Shown here in pieces: positions 34,638-44,289 of a stretch of 64,000 bases of DNA. The notes beneath the pieces are model-generated. The model was not told the origin of the DNA and ran no database searches. It worked only from the letters and a program-made list of their open reading frames with translations. Each line of letters opens with the position of its first letter. The first letter of the stretch is position 1. Location of the stretch: the NCBI RefSeq assembly GCF_003268815.1, contig NZ_QLSV01000007.1:124001-188000 (forward strand), in the 5' to 3' direction. Position numbers and translations under genes: made by a program. This DNA comes from Flavobacterium lacus. GTDB lineage: Bacteria; Bacteroidota; Bacteroidia; Flavobacteriales; Flavobacteriaceae.

Positions 34638-37154
34638 ATGGCAAAGAATTTAGTTATCGTTGAGTCACCGGCAAAAGCAAAAACCATCGAAAAATTTTTA
34701 GGAAGCGATTATCAGGTAGAGTCCAGTTATGGGCACATTGCCGATCTTCCATCCAAAGAAATTGGGGTTGATGTGGAGAATAATTTTAAACCCAAATATG
34801 AAGTTTCTGCCGATAAAAAAGCTTTAGTGAGTAAACTCAAAACGTTATCTAAAAATGCTGAAATGGTTTGGTTGGCGAGTGATGAGGACCGAGAAGGAGA
34901 AGCAATTTCATGGCATTTGGCCGAAGAATTAAAGCTAGACCCAAAAAAAACCAAGCGAATTGTTTTTCATGAAATTACAAAATCGGCTATTCAAAAAGCA
35001 ATTGAAAATCCACGTTCTATCGATTATAATTTAGTAAATGCCCAACAAGCCAGAAGAGTTTTAGACCGTTTAGTGGGGTATGAATTATCGCCGGTTTTGT
35101 GGAAAAAAGTAAAAGGTGGTTTGTCTGCGGGACGTGTGCAGTCGGTTTCTGTACGTTTGATTGTTGAAAGAGAAAGAGAAATTCAAGAGTTTACTGCTCA
35201 GGCCTCTTATTCGGTAACGGCAGAATTTGCTAATGAATCGGGAAAAACTTTCAAAGCCAAATTGCCAAAGAATTTTTCCACTAAAAAAGAAGCAGAAGAT
35301 TTTCTTCAAAAAAATATCGGCTCCATTTATAAGGTATCGGATTTAGAAACAAAGCCGACCAAAAAATCTCCGGCAGCTCCGTTTACAACTTCTACGTTGC
35401 AACAGGAGGCGGCTCGAAAATTATATCTTCCGGTGGGAATTACCATGCAAATTGCACAACGGTTATATGAAGCCGGACACATTACTTATATGAGAACAGA
35501 CAGCGTCAATCTTTCGCAAGAAGCAATGGCGGCTGCTCAAGCTGAAATTACACATTCGTATGGAAAGGAATTCAGCAAACCAAGAAATTTTACCAGTAAA
35601 TCAAAAGGTGCTCAGGAAGCTCACGAGGCAATTCGTCCAACAGACATGTCTAAACACACCTTAAATATAGATAGGGATCAAGCCAGATTGTATGATTTGA
35701 TTTGGAAAAGAACGTTGGCTTCGCAAATGAGTGATGCCGAATTGGAACGCACCAACGTGAAGATTGAAGCGAACAATCATAGCGAACATTTTGCAGCAAC
35801 AGGAGAAGTGATCAAATTTGAAGGTTTCCTAAAAGTATATTTAGAAGGAAATGATGAAGATGATGAAGAACAAGAAGGGATGTTGCCGGCAATGAAGATC
35901 AACGAACGTTTAGCAAACAATTATATCACGGCAACCGAACGTTTTTCGCGTGCGGCAAGTAGATACACCGAAGCTTCTTTGGTTAAGAAATTAGAAGAAT
36001 TAGGCATTGGAAGACCATCCACTTATGCACCAACCATTTCAACCATTATTAATAGAAATTATGTTGAAAAAGGAAGTTTTGAAGGGCAAGAACGAAAATA
36101 CAATCAATTAACGTTAAGAGGAAACGACCTTAAATCGGTGGTTTTAACCGAAAATGCCGGTTCAGATAAAGGAAAATTGGTGCCAACCGACATCGGAATT
36201 ATTGTAAATGACTTTTTAGTAAAGAATTTTTCTACCATCTTGGATTATAATTTCACGGCAAAAGTGGAACAAGATTTTGATGAAATTGCTGAAGGAAATG
36301 AAGATTGGACAAAAATGATGCGTGATTTTTACAATCATTTTCACCCAATTGTTAAAAATGTAGAAGAAAATGCAGACAGAGAAAGTGGCGAACGCATTTT
36401 AGGAAAAGATCCAAAAACAGGCAAACCGGTTTCAGTTCGTTTAGGGAAATTTGGACCAATGGCTCAAATAGGCGATATTGATGATGAAAATAAAGTTTTT
36501 GCCAGTTTAGGAACAGATCAAAATATTGGAACAATTACATTAGAAGATGCGCTGAATTTATTTTTACTACCAAAAAATTTAGGCAGTTATAAAGGAGAAG
36601 AAGTTGAAGTGAATAATGGACGTTTTGGACCGTATGTTCGATTTGGAAAAACATTTGTCTCTCTTCCAAAAGGAGAAGATCCTTTGGATGTAACATTAGA
36701 AAGAGCACAAGAATTAATTGATGAAAAAAATCAAGCCGACGCTCCAATTGGAGAATATGACGGATTACCAATTCAAAAAGGTGTGGGTCGTTTTGGTCCT
36801 TTTATCAAATGGAATGGTATGTTTATTAATGTAAGTAAGAAATATAATTTTGATAAATTATCGCAATCTGATTTAAATGAATTGATAGAAGATAAACAAC
36901 AAAAAGAAATTGATAAAGTTGTTCACGATTGGAAGGCTGAAGGAATTAAGGTCGAAAAAGCCCGTTGGGGCCGTTCAGTTATTACCAAAGGAAAAATTAA
37001 AATTGAATTGAGCAAAGAGGTCGATGCAGAAAAACTAACCTTGGCTCAAGTGCAAGAATTAATTGAAAAGAAAGCTCCGGCTAAAAAAACGCCGACTAAG
37101 AAAGCGGCAACAAAAAAGACTCCAACAAAAAAAGCACCGGTAAAAAAGAAATAA
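34638..37154 (+). CDS. topA: DNA topoisomerase I with a lysine-rich tail
   Basis: This type IA topoisomerase relaxes negative supercoils. The 838-residue protein starts MAKNLVIVESPAKAKTIEKFLG, the Toprim domain, with ASDEDREGEAISWH acidic residues. The active-site tyrosine is Y284 in ITYMRTDS. The C-terminus has repeats of the form GKFGPM, GRFGPYVRFG and GRFGPFIKW (Toprim C-terminal repeats) and no zinc fingers; the protein contains no cysteine at all. The last about 27 residues are a lysine, alanine and threonine tail resembling histone H1. Start 34638 (or 34632) is chosen on homology and the promoter; an opening back to 34431 overlaps miaB and is not real. The next gene starts four bases after its stop. 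Confidence 0.97.
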   Translation: MAKNLVIVESPAKAKTIEKFLGSDYQVESSYGHIADLPSKEIGVDVENNFKPKYEVSADKKALVSKLKTLSKNAEMVWLASDEDREGEAISWHLAEELKLDPKKTKRIVFHEITKSAIQKAIENPRSIDYNLVNAQQARRVLDRLVGYELSPVLWKKVKGGLSAGRVQSVSVRLIVEREREIQEFTAQASYSVTAEFANESGKTFKAKLPKNFSTKKEAEDFLQKNIGSIYKVSDLETKPTKKSPAAPFTTSTLQQEAARKLYLPVGITMQIAQRLYEAGHITYMRTDSVNLSQEAMAAAQAEITHSYGKEFSKPRNFTSKSKGAQEAHEAIRPTDMSKHTLNIDRDQARLYDLIWKRTLASQMSDAELERTNVKIEANNHSEHFAATGEVIKFEGFLKVYLEGNDEDDEEQEGMLPAMKINERLANNYITATERFSRAASRYTEASLVKKLEELGIGRPSTYAPTISTIINRNYVEKGSFEGQERKYNQLTLRGNDLKSVVLTENAGSDKGKLVPTDIGIIVNDFLVKNFSTILDYNFTAKVEQDFDEIAEGNEDWTKMMRDFYNHFHPIVKNVEENADRESGERILGKDPKTGKPVSVRLGKFGPMAQIGDIDDENKVFASLGTDQNIGTITLEDALNLFLLPKNLGSYKGEEVEVNNGRFGPYVRFGKTFVSLPKGEDPLDVTLERAQELIDEKNQADAPIGEYDGLPIQKGVGRFGPFIKWNGMFINVSKKYNFDKLSQSDLNELIEDKQQKEIDKVVHDWKAEGIKVEKARWGRSVITKGKIKIELSKEVDAEKLTLAQVQELIEKKAPAKKTPTKKAATKKTPTKKAPVKKK

Positions 37155-37157
37155 TCT

Positions 37158-38306
37158 ATGGCATTTGATTTTTTAGAACCTGTTGAAGTTTCGGTTTTAG
37201 ACTTTGTAAAAAATCTAAACTCGCAAACGCTTGGAAAAAAAGTTGTATTTCACACTGCAGAAGATTTTCCGGATGTAAATAAAATTAAAATTGCGATAGT
37301 TGGTGTTCTGGATAATAGAGGAAGTAATTTTTATGAAAATGTAGACCTAACTCAAATAAGAAAAGAATTTTATGCACTATATCCCGGTAATTGGCATTCA
37401 ACTATTGCTGACTTAGGTAATATTTCGCAGGGAAACACCCAAGAAGATACGTATTATGCAGTTGCTAAGATTGTTTCGGAACTAATCAAGAAGCAAATTG
37501 TTCCACTTGTTTTGGGAGGTTCTCAGGATTTAACTTATGCTTTGTACCGTAGTTATGATAATCTCGATCAAATGGTTAACTTGGTTACCATTGATAATAA
37601 ATTTGATTTTGGCAAAGATGAAGTAAGAAATACTTCCGATTCATATCTCTCTAAGATTATTATCAATGAACCAAATAATCTTTTTAATTATAGTAATTTA
37701 GGTTTTCAAACGTATTATAATTCGCAAGAAGAGATTGATTTAATTGAAAAATTATACTTTGATGCCTATCGATTGGGGGAAGTTAGTTCAAATCTTTCAT
37801 TAGCGGAGCCCGTTTTTAGAGATGCCGATATCGTTTCCGTAGATTTAACATGCGTGAAATCAGCAGATTCAGGAAATTTTGTTACTTTTACACCAAATGG
37901 ATTTAATGGTAAAGAAATTTGTGCATTAGCACGATATGCAGGGCTTAGTGATAAAGTTACTTCTCTTGGTATTTTTAATCATACTAATTTAGCAAATGAA
38001 AGCGTTTTGATTGCACAGATTATATGGTATTTTTTAGAAGGATATAATTTTAGATCGTTAGAATATCCAAGTTTAAATCAAAACATATTTTTAAAATATA
38101 TTGTTCCTGTTGATGACATTGAGCTTATATTTTTTAAGAGTCCGAAAACAGAAAGATGGTGGATAGAAATACCATTTATTTCAAATGTTAATAATAAATT
38201 AAAAAAAAATACGTTATTGCCCTGTACGCATGAAGATTATTTACGAGCTTGCGACCAAGAAATACCAGAAAGATGGTGGAAAGCACAACGTAAGAATCTA
38301 ATATGA
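37158..38306 (+). CDS. Arginase-fold protein with lost metal ligands (formimidoylglutamase-like)
   Basis: This 382-residue protein aligns with the ureohydrolase fold (arginase, agmatinase, formimidoylglutamase) but not as an enzyme. The first metal motif, normally GGxHx, reads GGSQD (120-124), so the histidine is Gln123. The second, DAHxD, reads D146-N-K148-F-D150, so its histidine is lysine. The third, SxDxDxxD, reads S228-V-D230-L-T232-C-V-K235. Three of the six manganese ligands are gone. It is co-transcribed with topA (three-base gap) and precedes gldKLMN, where it may be a structural or regulatory protein. A label of formimidoylglutamase would be misleading. Confidence 0.78.
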   Translation: MAFDFLEPVEVSVLDFVKNLNSQTLGKKVVFHTAEDFPDVNKIKIAIVGVLDNRGSNFYENVDLTQIRKEFYALYPGNWHSTIADLGNISQGNTQEDTYYAVAKIVSELIKKQIVPLVLGGSQDLTYALYRSYDNLDQMVNLVTIDNKFDFGKDEVRNTSDSYLSKIIINEPNNLFNYSNLGFQTYYNSQEEIDLIEKLYFDAYRLGEVSSNLSLAEPVFRDADIVSVDLTCVKSADSGNFVTFTPNGFNGKEICALARYAGLSDKVTSLGIFNHTNLANESVLIAQIIWYFLEGYNFRSLEYPSLNQNIFLKYIVPVDDIELIFFKSPKTERWWIEIPFISNVNNKLKKNTLLPCTHEDYLRACDQEIPERWWKAQRKNLI

Positions 38307-38340
38307 TAAAGGATAAAAACTTACAAAAAATATAAAAAAG

Positions 38341-38380
38341 TGTATTTCATCGACAAAATATGTATTTTATCGATTTTTTT
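38341..38380 (+). terminator. Hairpin with T run between the arginase-like gene and gldK
   Basis: The near-perfect palindrome atcgacaaaata-tg-tattttatcgat (38349-38374) is followed by TTTTTTTCTTTTTT. The same stretch holds two 13-base near-identical direct repeats (tgtattt-c/t-atcga at 38341 and 38361), 20 bases apart, so it might instead be a regulatory site. Terminator is the preferred reading. Confidence 0.6.
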
Positions 38381-38510
38381 CTTTTTTGATTTGAAGATTA
38401 TATTTAGTTTTGACACAGAAAATAAATTTTACCAGAAATAATTGCATTTTAAAAAAATTATAAATAGGTTTACGGCCTTAAAATTCGAGTACATGATAAC
38501 CCAAATTTAT

Positions 38511-39917
38511 ATGAAGAAGTTCATCGCATTTTCAACAATTTTAGTAACACTAGTAAGCTGCGGTTCTAGTGACAAAGGAGAACTTGTAGGAGTTCAAGGT
38601 AAAAAATGGCATCCTGAGAAACCTTATGGTATGACATTAATTCCTGGTGGAGCATTTATTATGGGTAAATCAGACGATGATTTAGCTAATGTGCAAGATG
38701 CACCAACGAAAACGGTAACTGTACGTTCATTCTATATGGATGAAACAGAAATTACAAATAGTGAGTACCGACAATTCGTTGAGTGGGTTAAAGATTCAAC
38801 CATCTACATGAAGTTAGCTATTTTGGCTGATGAAATGGGTCAGACTTCTACAGGAGGAGGCGGTAAAAAAGGTGGAGCTAGTATTGGTGATTATGCTTTT
38901 GCAGATGCTGATCCTGAAAAAATGACTCCATACGACAAGTATATGTACGAAAACTACTATAGTATAGGAACGGAAGATGATCAATTTGCTGGAAGAAAAT
39001 TAAATAAGAAAGTAAAATTGATTAAAGAGACTTCAAAGTATCCGGATGAATACTATGTGGAAGTAATGGATTCTATGTATTTACCTGCAGCTGAATCATA
39101 TAATGGTTTAAGAACTATTAATGTTAATAAATTAGAATTTAGCTATACTTGGATGGATATTCAAGCGGCAGCTAAAGCTAAAACAGGAAAAAGATCAGAC
39201 TTTATCAGAAAAGAAAAAGTTCCTGTATACCCAGACACAACTTCTTGGATTAAAGATTTCGCTTATTCATACAACGAGCCTATGCACAATGATTATTTTT
39301 GGCACCAAGCTTATAGTGATTATCCTGTAGTGGGTGTTTCTTGGAAACAAGCAAAAGCATTTTGTGCTTGGAGAACATTAAATAAAAATGCATACATCAA
39401 ATCAAAGAAAAAGAAACAAGATCTTATTAACACTTTCCGTTTACCAACCGAAGCAGAATGGGAATATGCTGCTAGAGGAGGTTTAGAATCTGCCACCTAT
39501 CCTTGGGGAAGCTTGTATGCTAAAAATGACAGAGGTTGTTATTTAGCTAACTTTAAGCCAAACCGTGGAGATTATGCTGCAGATGAAGCTTTGTATACTG
39601 TAGAAGCAAAATCATACGAACCGAATGGGTACAACTTATACAACATGGCCGGTAACGTTTCAGAATGGACTGACTCTTCTTACGATGCTGCTGCTTATGA
39701 ATATGTTTCAACCATGAATCCAACTGTTGGTGACTTGAAAAATAAACGTAAAGTTATCCGTGGAGGTTCTTGGAAAGATGTTGCCTACTTCCTACAAGTA
39801 AGCACAAGAGATTATGAATATGCAGATTCTGCACGAAGTTATATCGGATTCAGAACAGTACAAGATTACATGGGAACACAAACTACCGGAAACAGAGGGA
39901 CTGGAAGATCAAAATAA
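38511..39917 (+). CDS. gldK: Gliding motility/type IX secretion lipoprotein GldK
   Basis: GldK forms, with GldN, the ring under the outer membrane in the type IX secretion system. The 468-residue lipoprotein has a signal peptide with the lipobox LVSC (MKKFIAFSTILVTLVSCG), then a formylglycine-generating-enzyme-like (SUMF1) fold from about residue 40, with MTLIPGGAFIMGKSDDD near its start and NMAGNVSEWTDSSYD and RGGSWKD near its end. This fold is not catalytic here. The start is set at 38511 by the signal peptide; an opening at 38442 is longer but lacks one. It heads the cluster gldK-gldL-gldM-gldN. Confidence 0.96.
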   Translation: MKKFIAFSTILVTLVSCGSSDKGELVGVQGKKWHPEKPYGMTLIPGGAFIMGKSDDDLANVQDAPTKTVTVRSFYMDETEITNSEYRQFVEWVKDSTIYMKLAILADEMGQTSTGGGGKKGGASIGDYAFADADPEKMTPYDKYMYENYYSIGTEDDQFAGRKLNKKVKLIKETSKYPDEYYVEVMDSMYLPAAESYNGLRTINVNKLEFSYTWMDIQAAAKAKTGKRSDFIRKEKVPVYPDTTSWIKDFAYSYNEPMHNDYFWHQAYSDYPVVGVSWKQAKAFCAWRTLNKNAYIKSKKKKQDLINTFRLPTEAEWEYAARGGLESATYPWGSLYAKNDRGCYLANFKPNRGDYAADEALYTVEAKSYEPNGYNLYNMAGNVSEWTDSSYDAAAYEYVSTMNPTVGDLKNKRKVIRGGSWKDVAYFLQVSTRDYEYADSARSYIGFRTVQDYMGTQTTGNRGTGRSK

Positions 39918-39982
39918 ACCAACCAATTAGAATTTTTAACCAACTTTATATTAATTAACTTAACTAACTAAAATTTATTATT

Positions 39983-40627
39983 ATGGCACTTTTAAGTAAA
40001 AAAACAATGAACTTTGCTTATGGAATGGGAGCTGCGGTTGTAATCGTAGGAGCTTTATTCAAAATTATCCACTTTGAAATCGGACCTTTAACCGGAAACG
40101 TAATGTTAACTATCGGTCTTGTGACTGAAGCTATCATTTTTGCATTATCTGCCTTTGAACCTGTAGACAATGAACTAGACTGGTCTCTTGTATATCCTGA
40201 ATTAGCTGGTGGCGAAGCCAAAGAAAAAGGAAAAAAAGAAGAAGCTAAAGATGCGCAAGGTTTATTATCTCAAAAATTAGATGCAATGTTGAAAGAAGCT
40301 AAAGTTGACGGTGAGTTAATGACTAGCTTAGGAAACAGCATCAAAAACTTTGAATCGGCGGCAAAAGGAATTGCTCCAACGGTAGATTCAATGGTAGGTC
40401 AGAAAAAATATAGCGAAGAATTATCAATGGCCGCTGCTCAAATGGAATCTTTAAATAGTTTGTATAAAGTTCAATTAGAAAGTGCTTCTAGAAATGCTGA
40501 AGCTAACAAAGAAATTGCTGAAAACGCAGGTAAATTAAAAGACCAAATGCAAGCTATGACAGCTAATATCGCTTCCTTAAACAATGTTTATGGTGGAATG
40601 TTGTCTGCAATGGGAAATAAAGGATAA
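39983..40627 (+). CDS. gldL: Gliding motility/type IX secretion protein GldL
   Basis: GldL is the cytoplasmic-membrane stator of the proton-driven motor that powers type IX secretion and gliding, with GldM. The 214-residue protein has two membrane helices (about residues 8-27 and 35-56) separated by the short loop HFEIGPLTG, then a cytoplasmic domain of about 150 residues rich in Ala, Glu and Lys with coiled-coil character. The charged residues in the first helix pair (K23, H26, E28) are in the region where the proton path is known. It follows gldK by 65 bases. Confidence 0.97.
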   Translation: MALLSKKTMNFAYGMGAAVVIVGALFKIIHFEIGPLTGNVMLTIGLVTEAIIFALSAFEPVDNELDWSLVYPELAGGEAKEKGKKEEAKDAQGLLSQKLDAMLKEAKVDGELMTSLGNSIKNFESAAKGIAPTVDSMVGQKKYSEELSMAAAQMESLNSLYKVQLESASRNAEANKEIAENAGKLKDQMQAMTANIASLNNVYGGMLSAMGNKG

Positions 40628-40671
40628 TTAGTTTTATCAATTTAACAAACAATTTAAAAAACTAATTAGAA

Positions 40672-42213
40672 ATGGCAGGAGGAAAATTAACCCCTAGACA
40701 GAAGATGATTAACCTAATGTACTTGGTTTTCATCGCGATGTTGGCACTTAACATGTCAAAAGAAGTACTATCGGCATTTGGATTATTTAATGAAAAATAT
40801 GAAAAATCCAATATAGCGGCAGTACAAACAAATGAAGCAATTTTACAGACGCTAAGTCAAAAAGCCTCTGAAGATCCTAAAAACTTCCAAGGACCAAAAC
40901 AAATAGCAGATAAAGTAACTTCATTAACAAAAGCTTTTTATAATTATATTGGCGAATTAAAATCTGGTATAACCGAAGGTGTTGAAGTAAATGAGGAAAC
41001 TGGTAAATTACCTTATGAAGCAATGGACAAAGCAGATGCTATTGACTATACATGGTTCAAAGGTGATGGTTATACTGAAAAAGGAAAAGAAGTATTAGCG
41101 ACTATCAATAAATATAGAGAAGATGTTAAGGCTGCTATTGGATCAGGAAAATATAAGTCAATCGTTGCAGATTTAGAATCTAAATTCAACACTGAAGATG
41201 TTAAAAATAAAGATGGGATAACAATTCCGTTCTTAGATTATCATTACCGAGGATTTCCAGGGATTGCATCTTTAACTAAATTATCTGCCATGCAGAGTGA
41301 CGCTAAAGCAATTGAATCAAGCGTGTTGAATGCGTTGATTGGAAATACTTATGAATCAACAGCTTCTTACAGTAACTACCAAGCTATTGTCGTTTTAGAT
41401 AAAAATGCTTATTTCCAAGGAGAGACTGTTACCGGAAAAGTTGTTTTAGGTCGTTATGATGCTAACACAACACCTACAAAATTTGTTGGTCCTGGTAAAA
41501 TTGAAAATGGTCAAGCGGTTATCTCTTTAACGGCCGGTTCAGTGGGTGAGCAAAATATTAATGGTCAGTTCGTTTTCGTAGAAGATGGAAAAGAAATCCC
41601 ATTAAAATTTGAAGGAAAATATGTAGTTGTTCCTCAACCAAAAGAAGCTACAATTTCTGCCGATAAAATGAATGTTGTTTATAGAGGTGTTATTAATCCT
41701 ATGACTATTTCGTTTGCAGGAGTTTCGGATACTGACGTATCTGCAAGTGGTCCTGGATTAACTAAAGGAAGTGGTGTCGGAAAATACAACATGAGTCCTG
41801 GTCAAGGTACAGAAGCAGTTATTAATGTAACTGCAAAGTTACCAGGTGGAAAATCGGCAAGTTCTAAAAAAGTATTCAGAATTAAAGGAATTCCAGCACC
41901 AGTTGGAACTATTGGTGGAGATATGAATTCACCTATCAAAGGTCAAAAATCACGTTTAGCAGTTTCTCAAATTGGAGCTAAATTACCTGATTTTGATTTT
42001 GATGTTAACTTAACCGTAACAGGTTTTACATTCAAGGCTCCAGGTCAAGCTGCGGTTGTTGTTAATGGTGGTAGAGTAAACGCTCAATGTGAGGCTGCAA
42101 TGGCAAGAGCATCACGAGGTGATGTAATTACAATTACAGATATTAAAGTTAAGTTAGAGGGTTCTAACATCATGTTGCCAAGAACCTCACCGGTAATTTA
42201 CGAAATACAATAA
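40672..42213 (+). CDS. gldM: Gliding motility/type IX secretion protein GldM
   Basis: GldM is the motor's rotor, reaching from the inner membrane across the periplasm to the GldKN ring. The 513-residue protein begins with the family start MAGGKLTPRQKMINLMYLVFIAMLALNMSKEVLSAF, which holds its single membrane helix. The rest is periplasmic: a helical domain to about residue 220 and three beta-rich domains to the C-terminus. The spacing to gldL is 44 bases and to gldN 47 bases, so one transcript is likely. Confidence 0.97.
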   Translation: MAGGKLTPRQKMINLMYLVFIAMLALNMSKEVLSAFGLFNEKYEKSNIAAVQTNEAILQTLSQKASEDPKNFQGPKQIADKVTSLTKAFYNYIGELKSGITEGVEVNEETGKLPYEAMDKADAIDYTWFKGDGYTEKGKEVLATINKYREDVKAAIGSGKYKSIVADLESKFNTEDVKNKDGITIPFLDYHYRGFPGIASLTKLSAMQSDAKAIESSVLNALIGNTYESTASYSNYQAIVVLDKNAYFQGETVTGKVVLGRYDANTTPTKFVGPGKIENGQAVISLTAGSVGEQNINGQFVFVEDGKEIPLKFEGKYVVVPQPKEATISADKMNVVYRGVINPMTISFAGVSDTDVSASGPGLTKGSGVGKYNMSPGQGTEAVINVTAKLPGGKSASSKKVFRIKGIPAPVGTIGGDMNSPIKGQKSRLAVSQIGAKLPDFDFDVNLTVTGFTFKAPGQAAVVVNGGRVNAQCEAAMARASRGDVITITDIKVKLEGSNIMLPRTSPVIYEIQ

Positions 42214-42260
42214 TTTAAGTAACGATACGTTATCTTCAAATAACCTACAAAAGAATAAAG

Positions 42261-43175
42261 ATGAAGTTAAATACAGTAATAGCATGTTTGTCAATCTTGT
42301 TTGTATCACAAATAAGTCATGCACAGTCAAATCTGTTAAATGCAAAAACACCGGAAGAAATTGGTAAAAAAACTGCCGCTCAAATGGAGGCAGATAATGA
42401 TAAACCACTTCAGTACGGCTACGTGCACGACAGAGATGTATTGATGGGTAAAATGGTTTGGGAAATCATCGATTTAGATGAAAGAATTAATTTTCCGCTT
42501 TATTTCCCGGTAGATACCGCTAATATTGGAAAAGACAGAAGATCTTTGTTCGATGTATTGTTGAAGGAAATCAAAGCAGGAAGAATATCTGAAGTATATT
42601 ATGATGATTATTTTAATTCTAAAAAAACATTATCAGATATGTCTTCTTCATTCACGTATGTTGATACAACAAACGCCGGTAGAGAAGAAATTAATACGTA
42701 TTATGATGATTACAAGTCTGGTGCTAAAATTTTAGATCAACAATATATAGATAAAAGAGAATTAGGATCTATTGATGTATCTGGCTATAAAATTAAAGGA
42801 TATTGGTATTTTGACAAACGCCAAGGTGAAATGAAGTACCGTCTGTTAGGAATATGTCCTGTTTCTCCGGAAGCTCGTGAGCTTGGTGCAGAAAATCCTG
42901 ATGTAATCGAATTGTTTTGGGTATATTTTCCATCAACAAGAGATATACTACACGAATGGAAAGCATTTAACGACAAAAACTCGGCTATGCCAATCACGTT
43001 TGACCATTTATTAAACTCGCGTCGATTTAGTGGTGTGATTTACAAGGAAGAAAATGTTTACGGTGATAGACAAATTCAGGAATACATGAAGGATAATGCT
43101 CTGAATCAACTTTTAGAATCGGAAAGAGTGAAAGAGAAAATCAGAAACTTTGAACAAGATATGTGGAATTACTAA
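42261..43175 (+). CDS. gldN: Gliding motility/type IX secretion protein GldN
   Basis: GldN (PorN in Porphyromonas) joins GldK in the periplasmic ring. The 304-residue protein has a cleavable signal peptide (MKLNTVIACLSILFVSQISHAQ) and a single conserved domain, recognised by DVLMGKMVWEIIDLDERINFPLYFP near residues 57-81 and RYLLGICPVSPEAR near the middle. It is the last gene of the cluster; a terminator follows its stop by 18 bases. Confidence 0.97.
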   Translation: MKLNTVIACLSILFVSQISHAQSNLLNAKTPEEIGKKTAAQMEADNDKPLQYGYVHDRDVLMGKMVWEIIDLDERINFPLYFPVDTANIGKDRRSLFDVLLKEIKAGRISEVYYDDYFNSKKTLSDMSSSFTYVDTTNAGREEINTYYDDYKSGAKILDQQYIDKRELGSIDVSGYKIKGYWYFDKRQGEMKYRLLGICPVSPEARELGAENPDVIELFWVYFPSTRDILHEWKAFNDKNSAMPITFDHLLNSRRFSGVIYKEENVYGDRQIQEYMKDNALNQLLESERVKEKIRNFEQDMWNY

Positions 43176-43192
43176 TTCCATAAATTAAATAA

Positions 43193-43230
43193 CAAAAAAC
43201 TCTTACTTCACGGTAAGAGTTTTTTATTTT
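43193..43230 (+). terminator. Terminator of the gld cluster
   Basis: The stem aaaaaactcttac/gtaagagtttttt with a short loop ends in a T run. The T run overlaps the -7 element of the next gene. Confidence 0.82.
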
Positions 43231-43232
43231 TG
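43225..43232 (+). promoter_or_regulatory. -7 promoter element (TATTTTTG) for the FAD oxidoreductase gene
   Basis: Exact TAnnTTTG ending five bases before the ATG at 43237. It implies a leaderless or nearly leaderless message and overlaps the upstream terminator. Confidence 0.55.
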
Positions 43233-43236
43233 CACT

Positions 43237-44289
43237 ATGACAGATTATTTATTAATTGGTGCCGGATTAGCCGGAATAGCATTTGCTGAAATCGCTCTGC
43301 AGAACAACAAAACAATTCACGTTTTTGATAACAAATCTCAAAATTCATCCACAATTGCTGGAGGTTTATACAATCCTGTTATCTTGAAACGGTTTAGTGA
43401 AGTATGGCGATCACAAGAACAAGTTGATTTAGGAAATAAATTTTATGCTCAGCTAGAAGCAAAATTGAATGTAAAATTGGATTATAAAATCCCGATTTAT
43501 CGAAAATTATATTCTGTTGAAGAGCAAAACAATTGGTTCGTGGCTTCCGATAAACCCAATTTAACACCGTTTATATCGCCAACCATAAGCTATAATCAAT
43601 ACAAGGGTATCAATTCGCCTTATGGTTTTGGTGAAGTTTTACAATCTGGTTATGTTGATACGGCTGCGTTACTCAAAAATTATCACGCCTATTTAGTTAA
43701 ATCAAATCTTTTGCAATGCGATTCATTTAACTATGCAAATTTAATTATCAACGATGATTTCATAGAATATAAAAAGCAACGCTACAAAAACGTCATCTTT
43801 GCAGAAGGTTTCGGCATTCATTCAAATCCGTATTTTTCTAATTTACCACTCGACGGAACAAAAGGGGAATTATTAATCATCAAATCAAAAGAATTAAAAT
43901 TAGATGTAATTCTAAAATCATCCGTCTTTATAATTCCATTAGGAAATGATTTATTCAAAGTAGGAGCAACTTACAATTGGGAAGATAAAACCGCCACCCC
44001 AACCGAAGAAGGTAAAAATGAATTGTTGACCGATTTAAAAACATTATTAACAACCGATTTTGAAATTATCGACCATTTAGCCGGCGTTAGACCAACTGTA
44101 AAAGACAGACGCCCAATGTTAGGAACACATCCAAAACACCCAAGATTACACGTTCTAAATGGCTTAGGAACACGTGGGGTGATGCTTGCTCCGGATATGG
44201 CAAAAATGTTGTTTGATAATATTGAAGACCAAATTCCTTTGGACAAAGAAATAGACATCAAACGGTTTAAGAAAATAAGCTGGGATTAA
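43237..44289 (+). CDS. FAD-dependent oxidoreductase (DAO family)
   Basis: This 350-residue protein has an N-terminal dinucleotide-binding motif GAGLAGIAFAE (residues 8-18), a substrate domain and a late FAD-contact region (GLGTRGVMLAPDMAKML near residues 310-326). It belongs to the D-amino-acid-oxidase-like family, which oxidises amines, but the substrate cannot be told. An IAGGLYNPVILKRF segment resembles bifunctional MnmC-type modifying enzymes, but no methyltransferase part is present. It is convergent with the DUF983 gene, overlapping its stop by four bases. Confidence 0.85.
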   Translation: MTDYLLIGAGLAGIAFAEIALQNNKTIHVFDNKSQNSSTIAGGLYNPVILKRFSEVWRSQEQVDLGNKFYAQLEAKLNVKLDYKIPIYRKLYSVEEQNNWFVASDKPNLTPFISPTISYNQYKGINSPYGFGEVLQSGYVDTAALLKNYHAYLVKSNLLQCDSFNYANLIINDDFIEYKKQRYKNVIFAEGFGIHSNPYFSNLPLDGTKGELLIIKSKELKLDVILKSSVFIIPLGNDLFKVGATYNWEDKTATPTEEGKNELLTDLKTLLTTDFEIIDHLAGVRPTVKDRRPMLGTHPKHPRLHVLNGLGTRGVMLAPDMAKMLFDNIEDQIPLDKEIDIKRFKKISWD

